Source: Cyanophora paradoxa
Lineage: Eukaryota > Glaucocystophyceae > Cyanophorales > Cyanophoraceae
DNA: 29,564 bases
Assembly (NCBI GenBank): GCA_004431415.1
Contig: QPMI01000257.1
Span: 1-29,564, forward strand
Reading direction: 5' to 3'
This document shows, one piece after another, positions 1 to 9,934 of the stretch. The position numbers and the translations under genes are program-made. The stretch's first letter is position 1. Each line of letters opens with the position of its first letter. The notes beneath the pieces were generated by a model that saw only the letters and a list, made by a program, of their open reading frames with translations, had not been told where the DNA came from and did no database searches.

Positions 1-986
1 GCAGCGGGGGCGGAGGAGGGGAGCCAGAGCGGAACGGGGGGGGAGAGGCGGGCGAGGAGTGCGGGAGCCAGGGCGGGGCGGAGGCGGAGGCGGCGGAGTC
101 GCAGGCGGACGGGGCGTCGGAGACGGAGGCGTCTCCCGCCACTAAGAAGTCGCGCGTGGACGCCATCTGGGCCGAGATGAAGGCAGAGGGGATGGCGCCG
201 CCCTCCCGCCCCTCCCTCGTGCGCCCGCGCCCGCGCCCGCCCGCCCGCGCCGCCCCGCCCCGCCCCGCCGGCCCCGGCGATCGCCTGCCCTCGAGCCCTT
301 CGTTCGCGCGCGCAGACGGAGCTACGAGCCGCGGGCAAGCTGGGGCCGATCGGGACCGTGGCGGCGGCGTCGGCGGCGGCGGCGGGCCCTCGGGCGCGGC
401 GGGGCCCCGCAGGCCCGACTTCATCCCGACAGTCAGGCAAGCGAGCCGCCGGCGGGTTCCTAAGGGTTCCTGACACGGCGCGGGGGCGCGGGGGCAGGTT
501 CGCGACGCGAGCAACGGGAGCCCCCGAGGCGGGGGCGGCGGCAACGGCGGGAGGGCCCGAGCGCCGGCCCGAGCGCGCCGGCGGGCCCCCGGCGGCCCAT
601 CGGGCTCGAGGCTCTGGTGGCCCGCATCCAGGGCAAGCGCGGAACCTCCACCATGGAGAAGAGCCGCGCCGACTGGGACCAGGTGCGGGCGATCGCGTAC
701 CCCCCCCACCCCGCGTACCCCGGACCCCGACTGATCCCGTTTACCGCAGTTCAAGAAGAAGGAGGGCCTCCAGGACGAGCTTCGCCAGTACACGAAGAAC
801 GGGTGCGTTCCGATCCTTCCCGCTGCCCCCCCCCCCCCCCCCCCCCCCCCCCACATCCCCCCTCTGACCGCGCCGGTGTACAGGTACATCGAGAAGCAGG
901 AGTTCCTGGCGCGGTCGGACGTGCGGGAGTGGGAGGCGGAGCTGGCGGCGCGCAAGAACAAGGCCAAGAAGCCCATGCTCGAGTAG
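1..986 (+). CDS. CFDP1: BCNT-domain chromatin factor (SWC5/CFDP1-like), 5' partial, spliced
   Basis: This is the 3' part of a spliced gene whose start lies left of the window. The first exon (frame from base 3, to about 218) encodes a Glu/Ala/Gly-rich acidic stretch and then KKSRVDAIWAEMKAEG, the segment found before the BCNT-C domain. The last three exons end in a clear BCNT-C domain: TSTMEKSRADWDQ (exon to 682), FKKKEGLQDELRQYTKNG (750-802) and YIEKQEFLARSDVREWEAE (884-986, stop TAG). The introns 683-749 and 803-883 are GT-AG and phase-compatible. The joining of the middle exon or exons between about 316 and 600 is not resolved. In yeast and animals this family is a subunit of the SWR1/SRCAP complex that deposits histone H2A.Z. 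The exon sequence shows no breaks. Family assignment is from the recognised motif; the role here is inferred. Confidence 0.8.
826..852 (+). repeat. 27-nt poly-C run inside an intron
   Basis: An uninterrupted run of 27 C fills the middle of the last intron (803-883) of the BCNT gene, just before its acceptor. It acts as, or replaces, a polypyrimidine tract. Runs like this are prone to length error in any assembly. Confidence 0.9.
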
Positions 987-1746
987 CCGTGCGGGTGGGG
1001 GTACGAAATTTTGAAGGGCCGGGCGGCCGTGGGCTTCCCGGCGCCGGCCCCGGGCTGCCAATACCAGTCAGCTGCTGTACTAGTTTGAATTCGAATTCGA
1101 CGCTGCAGGTTTCGGTATATGAAATGCTGGGGTCTGCGATCGCTGGCCTCTAGCAATAAATCTAGATCTAGATCTAGAGCTGGAACTCGCGTTCGGAAGC
1201 TTAAGCTTAGTCTTGTCGCTTCCGAAGTTCAGCCTGAGCTGCATACAAATGCATGCGGAAGAAGAACCCAGCTGCAGGCCCGAACCCAGCTGCAGCTGTG
1301 AACGATTTCGGTTTTCCTGCCGGAGCTGCCAGTCTTGTGAGGCGCGCAGCCTTGGAATACAGCAGCGAGACGCTGTCTCTCCCATTATCGTCCCATAGCT
1401 AGCTCAGCTGCAGGCGGATCGATCGGCCGGCACGCCGCCACTAGCGCTAGCTATAGACCGAGCCTTTGTACGTCACCGTCACAGACTGATATATATCGGT
1501 ACCCGCGTCCGAACATCAACGGCGGCCATCGATATCAGCCCAGGTCTAGGCGTGCGCTCCCTCCCGGGTCCCAGGGCTGCGTCACAGAGCAGGCCTTGCT
1601 TGACCTTGAGCTTGCCGAGGTGCGTTGGACGAGGGCGGAGCGCCGGAGGCTCGCCGGCGGCGGCTGACCGGTCTGATCACCGTCAGCCTGCCGCAGGCTT
1701 CGCGGCGGCGCTCAGGGGCCAGATCATCGATATCAGTCAGTCAGAC
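987..1746. other. Intergenic host DNA dense in short palindromes
   Basis: There is no convincing gene in this 760-base stretch between the BCNT stop and the start of the F-box gene. It is crowded with self-overlapping six-base palindromes: GAATTCGAATTC near 1086, AGATCTAGATCTAGATCT near 1163, AAGCTTAAGCTT near 1197, repeated CTGCAG near 1270-1300, and GCTAGC/CGATCG near 1396-1450. A TATATATC tract near 1490 could serve as a promoter element for the downstream gene, but this is a guess. Confidence 0.6.
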
Positions 1747-4700
1747 ATGTCGGATAACACATGTACCGTGCGCGAAGGACCTGCAGCGAGCTGGACTGTC
1801 CCCTCCAGCGAGGTGCGGGCGCGCGCGGCGGCGGCGCCGATTCAGAACCTAAAAGGGCGGCCGCGGGCGCCGGCATGCGCAGGTGCTGACGCTGGAGCTT
1901 GAAAGCCAGGAGAGGGACGTCGACTCGCCGATCCAGCTGCAACGGCAGCTGCAGGATCCGGACCGCCACGAGCCCGAGGCGCCGCGATGCGCCGCGGCCG
2001 GAGCCGCGGCCGGGGCGCCGATCGACGCGCTGCAGGAGGACGTCGTCGGCAGCATCCTCAGGCGCCTCGGGCAGCGCGAGTGCTGGCCCCTGCGCCGCGT
2101 CTGCAGGTCCGCTCCGGACCCAGATCGATATCCCGGCCCGCGGCGCGCTATAGCTATAGGAGGCCTTCGCCAGGCATGATTATGACGCTGGCATGCATGT
2201 GCAGGCGCTGGCAGCAGGCGGTGGAGGATCTGCAGTGGCCGGGCGCCGAATTCGAAGTCCGCCTCACGGGCCTGATTAGCCCGGAGGAGTACGACGCCGC
2301 CGCACGCGTCTTCCGCCGGGGCGCCCTCCGCCTCGGCGCCGGCACCGGAATCGCCTTCCGCCGGACAGTCGTCGAGGCGCGCTCCGCGATCGCGAGCGTC
2401 GCGGCGGCGAGGGCGCACCACCGGCGGTCGGTGCAGGGCCTCTGCAGCGTCCTGGGGGCGCTGGCGCACGGCGCTAGCCCGACCCGCCCGCGGGAGGTGA
2501 CCGTCGAGCTGTTCCGCGACCCCGCCGCGCCGGCGCCGGCCGGGGCGCCGGCCGCCCCCACGATCCCAGTCAACATCTCGGCCGGCGGCGGCCGCGTCGA
2601 CACCGTTTTCCTGGACGACTACCTCCTCGGGGCGCTCCGTGCGCTGGCGCCGCCGGCCGCAGCCGACGCCGGCGCCGGCGCCTGCGCCGACCGCGGCGGC
2701 AGCCTCGAAAGGCTCAGCATCGGCCTCACCCTCCCCGGCGGCGGCGCTGGCGCCGGCGGCGGCGCCGGGGCCGCCGGGGGATGGCTCCCGTGGCCTTCGT
2801 CTTCCGCCCTGCTTGACGCCCTCACGCCCCTCGGCGGCGCCCTGCGGTCCCTCACCCTCTCCTTCGGGGCCCACGACGTCGGCGCGCTGCCGTCGGCCGC
2901 GGGCGCCGTCGCTGCAGCCTGCCCCGACCTGCGCTCCCTGAGCCTCCCCACGAGCAGCGGGGCCGCCTCACAAGTGCTCGAGTGCCTGGCTCCCCTCGCG
3001 CGCCTCGAGCGCCTGACCCTCGCGATCACGAACTCGGGCCGCGTCGTGCACGTGACCGACGGCCTCGTGGCGCTCGCCGCTGGCCCCGCCGGCAGGAGCC
3101 TCCGTAGCCTCGCCTTCGTCGACGTCCGGAGGCTGTACCGGTGCCGCCCTACCCCCCCCCTCCTTCTTCCCCCCCCCCCCCCCCCCCGTTCCCCTCCCCC
3201 TGCATCCCCTACCCTCTCCGCCCAGCCTCTCTCCGCCCAGCCTCCCTACCCTTCCCCTCCCCCATTGCCCCCAGCACTTCCATTCGAATTCCCCCGCCCA
3301 GCGACTCCCGGCCCCCTGTACCGGAAGCTGTACCGGTGCCGCCTCCCCCCTCCCCCACAACCCCTACCCCCTCCCTCCATCCCTCCCTCCTTTAATCGCC
3401 CCCCCTCTCTATGCACCGGCCCCCCACTCTTCCAGCCCCCCCTCCTCCTTCCCCCCCCCCTCCCCAACCCCGCCGCGCCTCTAGCCCCCCTCCCACGCCC
3501 CTCCGCCTCCGCCGGCCCCGCCTTCCGTCCCCTCTTTTCTCTCCCCTCCTCTCGCCTTCTCCTTCGCCCCCCTTCCACCCCCCCCCCCTCCCTTACCCCC
3601 GCCCCGCTCCCCTCCGCCCGCCCTCCCCCTCCCCCCTCCCCCCGGGCCCCCCGCCCGCTCTCTCCCCGCTCCGCCTCCGGATCCCCACCCTTCCCCCCGT
3701 CATCCCCGCCCATCTAGATTTCCCAGCCCCCCACGTGCACCCTCACACCCCCTATAGCTTCCCTCGAGCTCCCCTTCCATCCCCGCCCCGACATAAGCGT
3801 CCCGCTCCCTAAGCGTAAGCCTTCCTAAGCCATCCTAAGCTGTACCGGTGCCACCCCTCCTCGCTGGGTACCGGTGCCCACCCCCACCACCCCTCCTTTT
3901 CGTCCCCTCCCTTCCCCCCTCCGGGATCCCTCCCGATCCCCCCCTCCGCCAAGCCCCCACCCCTCCCACCCACCCCCCTCCCCCCCCTCCGCCTCCGCCC
4001 TGCCCTTCGCCGCCCCCACTCCTCCCCCGCTCCCTTCCTGCACTCCTCCCTCCGCCCTCGCCGTCCCAGCCCCCTGAGCCCTCCTGAGCCTCCCGGGCGG
4101 GTAGGGAGGGCGCCTTCCCGCAGCGATCGGGGAGCGCCCGGCCCTCGTTCCTGTGCCGGACCCTCGAGGCCGGCCTCTACGCCCTCGGCCGCATGCCGGC
4201 GCTCCAGTCCCTCTCCCCGCTGCCCGTGCGCGCGCCGGCGCCCTCTCTCGGCCCTGCCCCGCCCCTCGCGGTCCCGCACCTCTCATAAACGGCACCACAG
4301 ATCGACGCGAACGCCGCGTCCGACGACGGCATCAAGGCGCTCCAAGGCCTCGAGGGCCTTCGGGAGGCCCTCGTCGACTTCAACTGCGCCGGCCCCGAGC
4401 GGACGGCGGCGGCGCTGGCCGCGCTGGCGCAGACCCTCGACAAGCTCGCGCACCTTCGCGCCCTGCGGCTCCGCCTGAAACTCGGGCGCGCCGGCGCGGA
4501 GGAGCTGGCCGCGCTCCTGGGCGGCGCCGCCGCCCGGCGCGCCGTGACGGACTTGGAGCTGGTGGCGGTCGAGGAGGGCTTCGAATTCCCCGCCCTGAGC
4601 GCGGTCACAGAGGCGCTGGCAGGCCTCCAGCTGCCCCTCCTCTCCCACCTTAGCCTCGGCCTGACCCGTGCGCCCTCCTCTCTTTAGCTCCCGGCCCGGC

Positions 4701-5225
4701 CCGCCCGGCCCTCCGCACCGCTTTTAATTTATTATGCATGCGCAGGCTGCCCCGTTGGCGCGGACGAGGTCCTGCAGCTCCTGCGCGGCGCGGCAGCGCC
4801 CGGCGCCGGCGCCGGCACCCCCGCCCACCTCGAGCTGCGCCTCGGCCGGCCGCTGGAGGAGGCAGAGGCGGGGGCGCTCGCCGCGCTGCCGGCCCTCAGG
4901 AGCCTCCGCCTCGCAGTGTCCGCCGGGCCCGACGCCCCGCTCCGCCCCTTCCAGGTGCTTAAATTTCAAATTAAAGTTTCCATGTTTAATTTAAATTTGT
5001 CGCTCGTGCGAGGAGCTTAAATTTCAATTTAAATTTCAAAGTTCACTTTTCCACCCTGACAGCCATGACCAGGTGCTCGAGGGCCTCTCCCGCGACGTCG
5101 CCGTGCACGTGGACATCCGCGTCGCCTCCGCCGTGCAGGGCCGCCCCGCGGACGAGGCGGTCGGGGCCGCGGTGCTCCGCATCCACGCGGCCCACGCGGC
5201 GGCGAGATCCGAGGCCTGGCTGTGA
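1747..5225 (+). CDS. F-box protein with leucine-rich-repeat-like region, spliced
   Basis: Seven exons give one open frame of about 679 residues: 1747-1812, 1883-2106, 2205-about 3123, 4124-4225, 4301-4667, 4746-4954 and 5073-5225 (stop TGA). All introns chosen are GT-AG and agree in phase; the exon 3 donor is least certain (3124 or 3141). An F-box lies at residues about 69-108 (DALQEDVVGSILRRLG, then LRRVCRRWQQAVEDL across the second intron). The rest is Ala/Gly/Leu-rich with irregular leucine-rich units such as LRSLTLSF, LERLTLAI, LRALRLRLKLG and LRSLRLAVSAG. F-box/LRR proteins are usually substrate receptors of SCF ubiquitin ligases, the F-box binding Skp1. No LRR target can be named. The ATG at 1747 is chosen because its short exon splices in phase to the acceptor at 1882. 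No frameshifts are seen. Confidence 0.72.
3124..4123 (+). repeat. Long C-rich intron with repeated GTACCGGTGCC units
   Basis: This is the long intron of the F-box gene, about 1 kb against 70-118 bases for the others. Its sense strand is almost pure C/T, including a 19-C run at 3169-3187. The sequence at its 5' edge, CTGTACCGGTGCC (from 3134), recurs near 3328 and 3840. Shorter forms occur near 3317 and 3868. I see no coding potential; long open frames here come only from base bias. Confidence 0.6.
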
Positions 5226-6394
5226 CCCGCGCTCCGAATTCGACCGTCGGAAGTTGCCACGCTTTGAGGCCTGGCTGTGATCATGATCATGATCACCTTC
5301 GGACCCGGCCCGCGCTCCCAAATTCGAAAAGTTCGAATTCAGACTTGCAAATAATCGACGTTGACGTAGTCCACGCGCGCCTCTTGTTTCTCCGACCCTT
5401 AAACTTCGTTGTTCTTTCTAGCTGGCTTCCACCACCACCACTCTCAGCCTCCCGGCCCACACTCCCTCCTCGATCACGCGCTCCAATTGTGTGCACGTGC
5501 TACGTATACTCCGGTACATAAACGTGCCTTTGATTTCTTGCTTCCTGCAGCTGGTAAAATCGCTTTTAGTCCTTTAGTTAGCCCTATTAAAGTATAGGCT
5601 AGGCCTGTGTACTCTTGCTTCGATCCCTGTGGCTTTCGACTCCGTTAACATTCTCATAACTCCTGATCATGATCGTTTCGTCTTTTCTTGTGTTAACGTT
5701 CTTTGTATACGTAGCTGTCATGCGAGATGTGAACAACCTGCAGCTGCAGCTGTAAAATTTGCGTAGTCTGCACATGTACAATCTGCACAGTTTGATTTCT
5801 ATATCATATAGTATATATGTACGTACGTGTACAGTCTACATGTCGACATCGTTCAACGGCTTAGCTTCGCGCGCAACTTGCAATTGGCAATTGAATAGTC
5901 TGTACATGCGTAGATCCTTCTTTTCTCTCTAAATTGCAATGCAACTTATTATGCAAGTGCTTCTAACCCTAGCTGTACAGTAGAGCTTTTTCTTCGTTAG
6001 TTAATCACTTCAATTTGTATGATTGATCAGATATCATATCTAGATCTATGCACGCGCATTGATTTGCAATTAATTTCTAGATTTAGATCTCTGGCCTCGA
6101 AACAGAACTTGTAGATGAAGCATAAACTGCTTGGAATCGAATCTCATGATGCCAACTAGATTGTGGCATGATTCTATTTACTTAACATCATCGCTTCTGA
6201 ACAACCAATTTGACAAATCATTGAATTGTGATGCAGGATTTTGTGAATGCAATGCTAAGACAGATATTCAATTTCAAATCAAATAAATTCAAATCTCATC
6301 GCTTCAGATCTAGAGCAAACACATATTACTTGCAAACACATTTTGCAAGACGAATTATATCGATGAAACCGATCGCGATGCCGAGATCTACAGC
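5226..6394. other. Intergenic region between converging host genes
   Basis: This stretch holds no supported gene. It must contain the 3' ends of the F-box gene (plus strand) and the secreted-protein gene (minus strand). It is less GC-rich than the genes and again full of palindromes: TGATCATGATCATGATCA at 5278-5295, CTGCAGCTGCAG near 5740, and GTACGTACGTGTAC near 5819. The last coding bases of the F-box gene, GAGGCCTGGCTGTGA at 5211-5225, are duplicated at 5266-5280. Confidence 0.6.
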
Positions 6395-7603
6395 CTAGAA
6401 AATGAACGCAAGCGCGGCGGATGCCGCTGCGAGAACGAATGCCGTCGCAACAGACGGAGAGAGGGCGAGCCCGGCGCCGACGCTTCCCTTCGGCGCGACG
6501 GGCGACACAGTGGAGAGGCCGGCGGCGCTGGTGGCAGTGAGGGGCGCGATCAGCTGCCCGCCGTTCGCCTCGTTGATGGCGGCGATGAGCGCGTTGGCGC
6601 CCTCGGGGTTCTTGATGATGGCGGCGAGGGTCTGCCCCAGGGCGTACGCCGAGCCCGAAGAAACGGTGTAGTCGTAGGCCACGAGGGACTGCTCGGTGGT
6701 GGCGTTCGAGGCGCCCGCGAGGCGGCGGCGCCCGGCGGCGGCGCAGGAGACGGCGACCGTGTCGATGACGGCCGCTTGGGCCTTAAAGGCATCCCCGAGG
6801 ACCTTCTTCTTGTCGTTGCAGACGGCGACCGCGAGCGGCATCGTGACCTTGATCTGAGAGGTCGTCTTCGCTGTGCCGGAGCAGCCTGTAGGCAGGCCGT
6901 CCGCGCCGGTGCCCGCGTTCCACGTGATGGAAGCCGCGGCGGCCGAGTTGGGGGCGGCGAACTTGCCGGAGACCTCGACCGCGCCGGCGGTGGGGCCGTC
7001 CTGCGCGATCGCAGGCTCGTCCGAAGGGCCGCTGAACAGAGCCTCGACCTCCTGCAGAGCGATTCCAATTATATTCAACTCTCTAAGCTGGCGCTGCAGC
7101 ATTGTAAAGCGATGAATTTGAGTAAAGAACGGACCGCGCCGTAGGTGACCTTCGAGCCCTTGATCTTCAGGTCCGCCTTCTCCAGCGCGACGGAGCGGCC
7201 CCACCAGACCTTGCCCTTGGTCGGGCCGCTGACGCTGTTCACGTCGAGCAGAGCGATGGCTGCAGAGACATCAGAATGCTGGAGGGAGCGAGAAGCGCAA
7301 AAGAGAATATATAGTATTGAATTAAAAAATACCCAGGGCCGGGGCCGCGCAGGGGATGGACGAGCCTCCGTTCAGGCCAGCGACGAAGTCAAGGTTGGTG
7401 GCTTCTGTTATTCCAAGATCAGAAAACTTGACGAATATATTAATGCCCATGCAAAATAATTCGGGTATCGATATCGATGAGAAAGGAATTCGAATGGCCG
7501 CACGGGTGACGCTGCCGGAGGCGGTGAAGGTGACCGAGGACGAGCTGCCGGTCTTGACGGCGTACTCGGCTCGCTTCCAGGAGAACCCCACCAATTGCGC
7601 GCC
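6395..7603 (-). CDS. Secreted or membrane-anchored protein, 5' truncated, spliced
   Basis: Four exons read on the minus strand: about 7603-7504, 7404-7333, 7259-7135 and 7051-6395 (stop TAG). They are separated by GT-AG introns of 99, 73 and 83 bases, all phase-compatible. The product is rich in Ala, Ser, Thr and Gly, with paired cysteines. It ends in a hydrophobic tail (SVATAFVLAAASAALAFIF), like a GPI-anchor signal or C-terminal membrane segment. I do not recognise the family. The 5' end is missing: the open frame runs only to an in-frame stop near 7615, no pyrimidine-rich acceptor is visible, and the sequence turns AT-rich at that point. This fits interruption by the viral insertion, or a start exon beyond the viral DNA. 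Confidence 0.6.
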
Positions 7604-7640
7604 CTCTTCTTTCCTTCCCCACTACCACATTCAGTAAGCC
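7604..7640. other. Probable host/viral element junction
   Basis: Base composition, codon style and gene structure change abruptly here, from GC-rich spliced genes on the left to AT-rich intronless genes with short spacing on the right. The precise insertion point and any target-site duplication cannot be fixed, because the other end of the element is outside the window. Confidence 0.55.
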
Positions 7641-7830
7641 CATTATCCATTTTCGAATTTCTCAGTAAGGCTCAGTAACAAACTATAAAATAGCACTGTA
7701 TTTTTCAAACATCTAACCTCTCCTTACTGAAACCAATCACGAAACCCTTCCATTCTTCATTTTTCTAATTCCTTACCATTCCCAGTAAGCCCTAAAACCC
7801 TCTCTCGATATCTCAGTAAGGACAGTAAGA
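7632..7830. repeat. CAGTAAG repeat cluster at the element edge
   Basis: CAGTAAG or a near match occurs at about 7632, 7664, 7673, 7785, 7815 and 7822, with an inverted CTTACTG near 7723. Two copies continue as CAGTAAGCCC. The cluster sits between the host gene and the first viral gene, in about 340 bases without coding sequence. It may be part of a terminal repeat of the element; without the other end this is unproven. Confidence 0.5.
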
Positions 7831-7980
7831 CCCATATTTTTACGAAATGTTCCCAATCGTTTCCAAACTGTTTTCAGTTACCCAAATTGAAAAATCAAGG
7901 TGACCCCCACCGATAGCGTAAATCAACATATGAAATGCGTTTATCCCCACTTAAAGATTTCCCGCTATATAGCTATAAAG

Positions 7981-8304
7981 ATGCCGAGCAATCAACTCCC
8001 ACTACCCAAAAGTAAGCAATGCACTATCTGCAAAGTAGATAGACCTGCATCGTGTTTTGGTTTGCGTAAATTAAAAACTGGTAATGTCGCATTGAATCCA
8101 AGATGCATCGAGTGCAACCGCGACTATCACCTTGACCTGTATCACAAAGTCTTAAAAACGCGTCCGAAAATCGAAGTACAATCGAAAATATGCCCCGATT
8201 GCAAGATTGAGAAGCCTGCAAGCGAGTATAATAAAAAGCAAAGTACGAAGGATGGTCTCTACTATAAATGCCGACAGTGTTATAGTGAGACTCGGACGAG
8301 CTAA
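7981..8304 (+). CDS. Small protein with two CxxC...CxxC zinc-ribbon units
   Basis: The product is 107 residues if started at the ATG at 7981. An in-frame ATG at 7930 is possible, but 7981 follows a TATA-like stretch (CTATATAGCTATAAAG) and begins directly before the domain. Two related units are visible: CTICKVDRPASCF followed by CIEC, and CPDCKIEKPASEY followed by CRQC. Each is a four-cysteine zinc site. Proteins of this type are common in algal large DNA viruses and their relatives, sometimes beside HNH nucleases, but no nuclease motif is present here. A nucleic-acid-binding role is inferred. It is the first gene inside the viral element on this side. Confidence 0.65.
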   Translation: MPSNQLPLPKSKQCTICKVDRPASCFGLRKLKTGNVALNPRCIECNRDYHLDLYHKVLKTRPKIEVQSKICPDCKIEKPASEYNKKQSTKDGLYYKCRQCYSETRTS

Positions 8305-8333
8305 TGCATGATTTCTATTTTATAGTTTTTAAA

Positions 8334-8416
8334 GCAAGTTTGTGCTGCCGAAAATGCCCACCTGCACAAACTTGCGCACCCCATCGACAAAGTACGATGA
8401 TCGACAAAGTACGACG
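8334..8416. repeat. Hairpin and 17-bp tandem repeat between genes
   Basis: A perfect 12-bp inverted repeat (GCAAGTTTGTGC at 8334-8345, complement at 8364-8375, 18-base loop) follows the zinc-ribbon gene and could end its transcript. Directly after it, a 17-base unit beginning ATCGACAAAGTACGA occurs twice in tandem (8383-8399 and 8400-8416) with one difference. Confidence 0.7.
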
Positions 8417-8518
8417 ATAGACCACGTTAAAATACACTCGCGCCCCGCCCACTATGCAAGATACATGCAAACAACATGCGAGATACATATATAAATTGTT
8501 TTTCTCTTCCTATAATAA

Positions 8519-9328
8519 ATGAAGACTCACTTTTACCATAAATATACCGGCAACAAGTATAATGAAATGGATACGATCTATCCATATATCGATTTAGACG
8601 GAATTAATAAAGTTATAGAACCGTTTTGTGGTTCAGGTGCTTGTAGTTTCTATCTTTGGGAAAAGCATAAAGACCGGTTTGATTATTATATGAATGATAA
8701 CGACGAAACCCATACCCTTTTTTTGAATACAATGAAAGACCCAGACAATAAAGTTAAACTCTTAGAGAGTCTTAAACAGTTCGAAGCAGTAAGCAATATA
8801 GAAGAGCATAAAGAAGTATATAAGAAGTTTCTACAACATGATCGTAAAGATGCAATGGATTACTTAGCTCACCATTTCTATCTTCTTAAAAACAGCGTTT
8901 TAAATGTTAAAACCCTCCGTGATTTCAAAAAACGAAACGTGAAGGTGAGTCCATATACAACTCTTAAAAAGAAGATACCTTACGATGATTTTATTAAAGG
9001 AGCCAGCCTATCCCATGGGGATTTTCGCGATATTGTAGCCAAATATAGAGATGATGAAGCGGCTTTTATATTTCTCGATCCTCCATACGTAAACAGCAAT
9101 AATGACTTTTACGAAAATGTAGAATTCGATTTAGAAACCTTCTTTTTGGATTTGGAAGACCTATTTAAGACAGCGAAATGCAAGGTTATGATGGTTGTAA
9201 ATGATGCTCTTTTAATGAAACTCCTATTTAAACCCTATATTCGCCATACGTATGGCAAAGTGTATGGTATAACAAAACGAAAAAGGAACCATATCATAAT
9301 GACTAACTATGAACTTGGTGAAAAATAA
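8519..9328 (+). CDS. D12-class (Dam-like) DNA N6-adenine methyltransferase
   Basis: This 269-residue protein has the order of an alpha-class (D12) adenine methyltransferase. The N-terminal basic/aromatic segment HKYTGNKYNEMDTIYPYI is followed by the S-adenosylmethionine motif EPFCGSG at residues 34-40, YMNDND near 57-62, and the catalytic DPPY at 187-190. The length is normal for the family and the frame is intact. It would methylate adenine in a short DNA site, perhaps marking viral DNA against a host or competitor nuclease. No cognate restriction enzyme is visible nearby. The start ATG follows CTATAATAA immediately, as for other genes of the element. Family call is firm; target site is unknown. 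Confidence 0.88.
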   Translation: MKTHFYHKYTGNKYNEMDTIYPYIDLDGINKVIEPFCGSGACSFYLWEKHKDRFDYYMNDNDETHTLFLNTMKDPDNKVKLLESLKQFEAVSNIEEHKEVYKKFLQHDRKDAMDYLAHHFYLLKNSVLNVKTLRDFKKRNVKVSPYTTLKKKIPYDDFIKGASLSHGDFRDIVAKYRDDEAAFIFLDPPYVNSNNDFYENVEFDLETFFLDLEDLFKTAKCKVMMVVNDALLMKLLFKPYIRHTYGKVYGITKRKRNHIIMTNYELGEK

Positions 9329-9934
9329 CGACTCAGTCATATATATATTTCGTATATATGTCCGAACCTCCGTGTGTGTGATCCCGCACAACTTTGAATT
9401 TTTTTGATTTTTTTTTTTGTTTTTTTCGCATATGACGACATATACATATATATACCGGCGTCACCGACATATTCGGGGTCATCACATCGCGGCGATCCCG
9501 AAAACATATAGCATGCCACAAAGTAGTATTTTATGTGTTTTTCGATGTTCGACCAATCAGAAGCCACTAGAAAGGGGGGAGACCGGTTTTGTGGACACCG
9601 GGGATACCCATTTTGTGGACATTTGTGGACACCGGGGATACCCATTTTGTGGACACCGGGGATACCAGTTTTGTGGTTATTTTGTGGACAAAATGCAAAA
9701 AACTGAAAAACAAACAAAAACGAAAAACAACGAAAGACGTAAAAAAACCAATTCGAAAAACACTTCAAAAACTCGAAAAACAAACGAAACCGCCACGCAA
9801 ACCGACAAATCACTGCATCTCTTCACCAACTCATCGCCTTGCAAAACCAAAAATAGCGCCGTGACCGTCTTGACGAGGCTAACACGACCATGTAAGTATC
9901 ATAGGGTCATTAAATATTTGTTTTATAATTAATA
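9329..9934. other. Non-coding gap with tandem repeat and A-rich tract
   Basis: I find no gene I would support in these about 600 bases. Open frames here are low-complexity Lys/Thr/Asn-rich or arise from the tandem repeat. A TATATATA-rich stretch lies at 9340-9360 and 9440-9460, and an A-rich segment at 9690-9790. Confidence 0.5.
9587..9667 (+). repeat. 24-bp tandem repeat, three copies plus partial
   Basis: The unit starts TTTTGTGGACACCGGGGATA and occurs at 9587-9610, 9621-9644 and 9645-9667. A partial TTTTGTGGAC lies between copies one and two, and TTTTGTGG recurs just after. This looks like recent replication slippage in a gene-free interval. Confidence 0.85.

Noticed and set aside
1849-2874. 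341-codon minus-strand open frame opposite the F-box gene
   Set aside because: It is the antisense shadow of GC-rich exons; the plus-strand exons show F-box and LRR motifs and consistent splice phases.
3141-4279. Several long Pro/Arg- or Gly/Arg-rich open frames on both strands
   Set aside because: They follow from the C/T-biased intron of the F-box gene; composition alone keeps stops away and no domain is visible.
7785-7812. Telomeric repeat insertion
   Set aside because: Only about one and a half CCCTAAAA-like units are present, too little to claim telomere-derived DNA.
8383-8416. CRISPR-like array
   Set aside because: There are only two adjacent copies without spacers; it is a simple tandem duplication.
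9417-9932. 171-codon plus-strand open frame over the tandem repeat
   Set aside because: It is low-complexity Lys/Thr/Asn sequence driven by the 24-bp repeat and an A-rich tract, with no motif and no upstream element.
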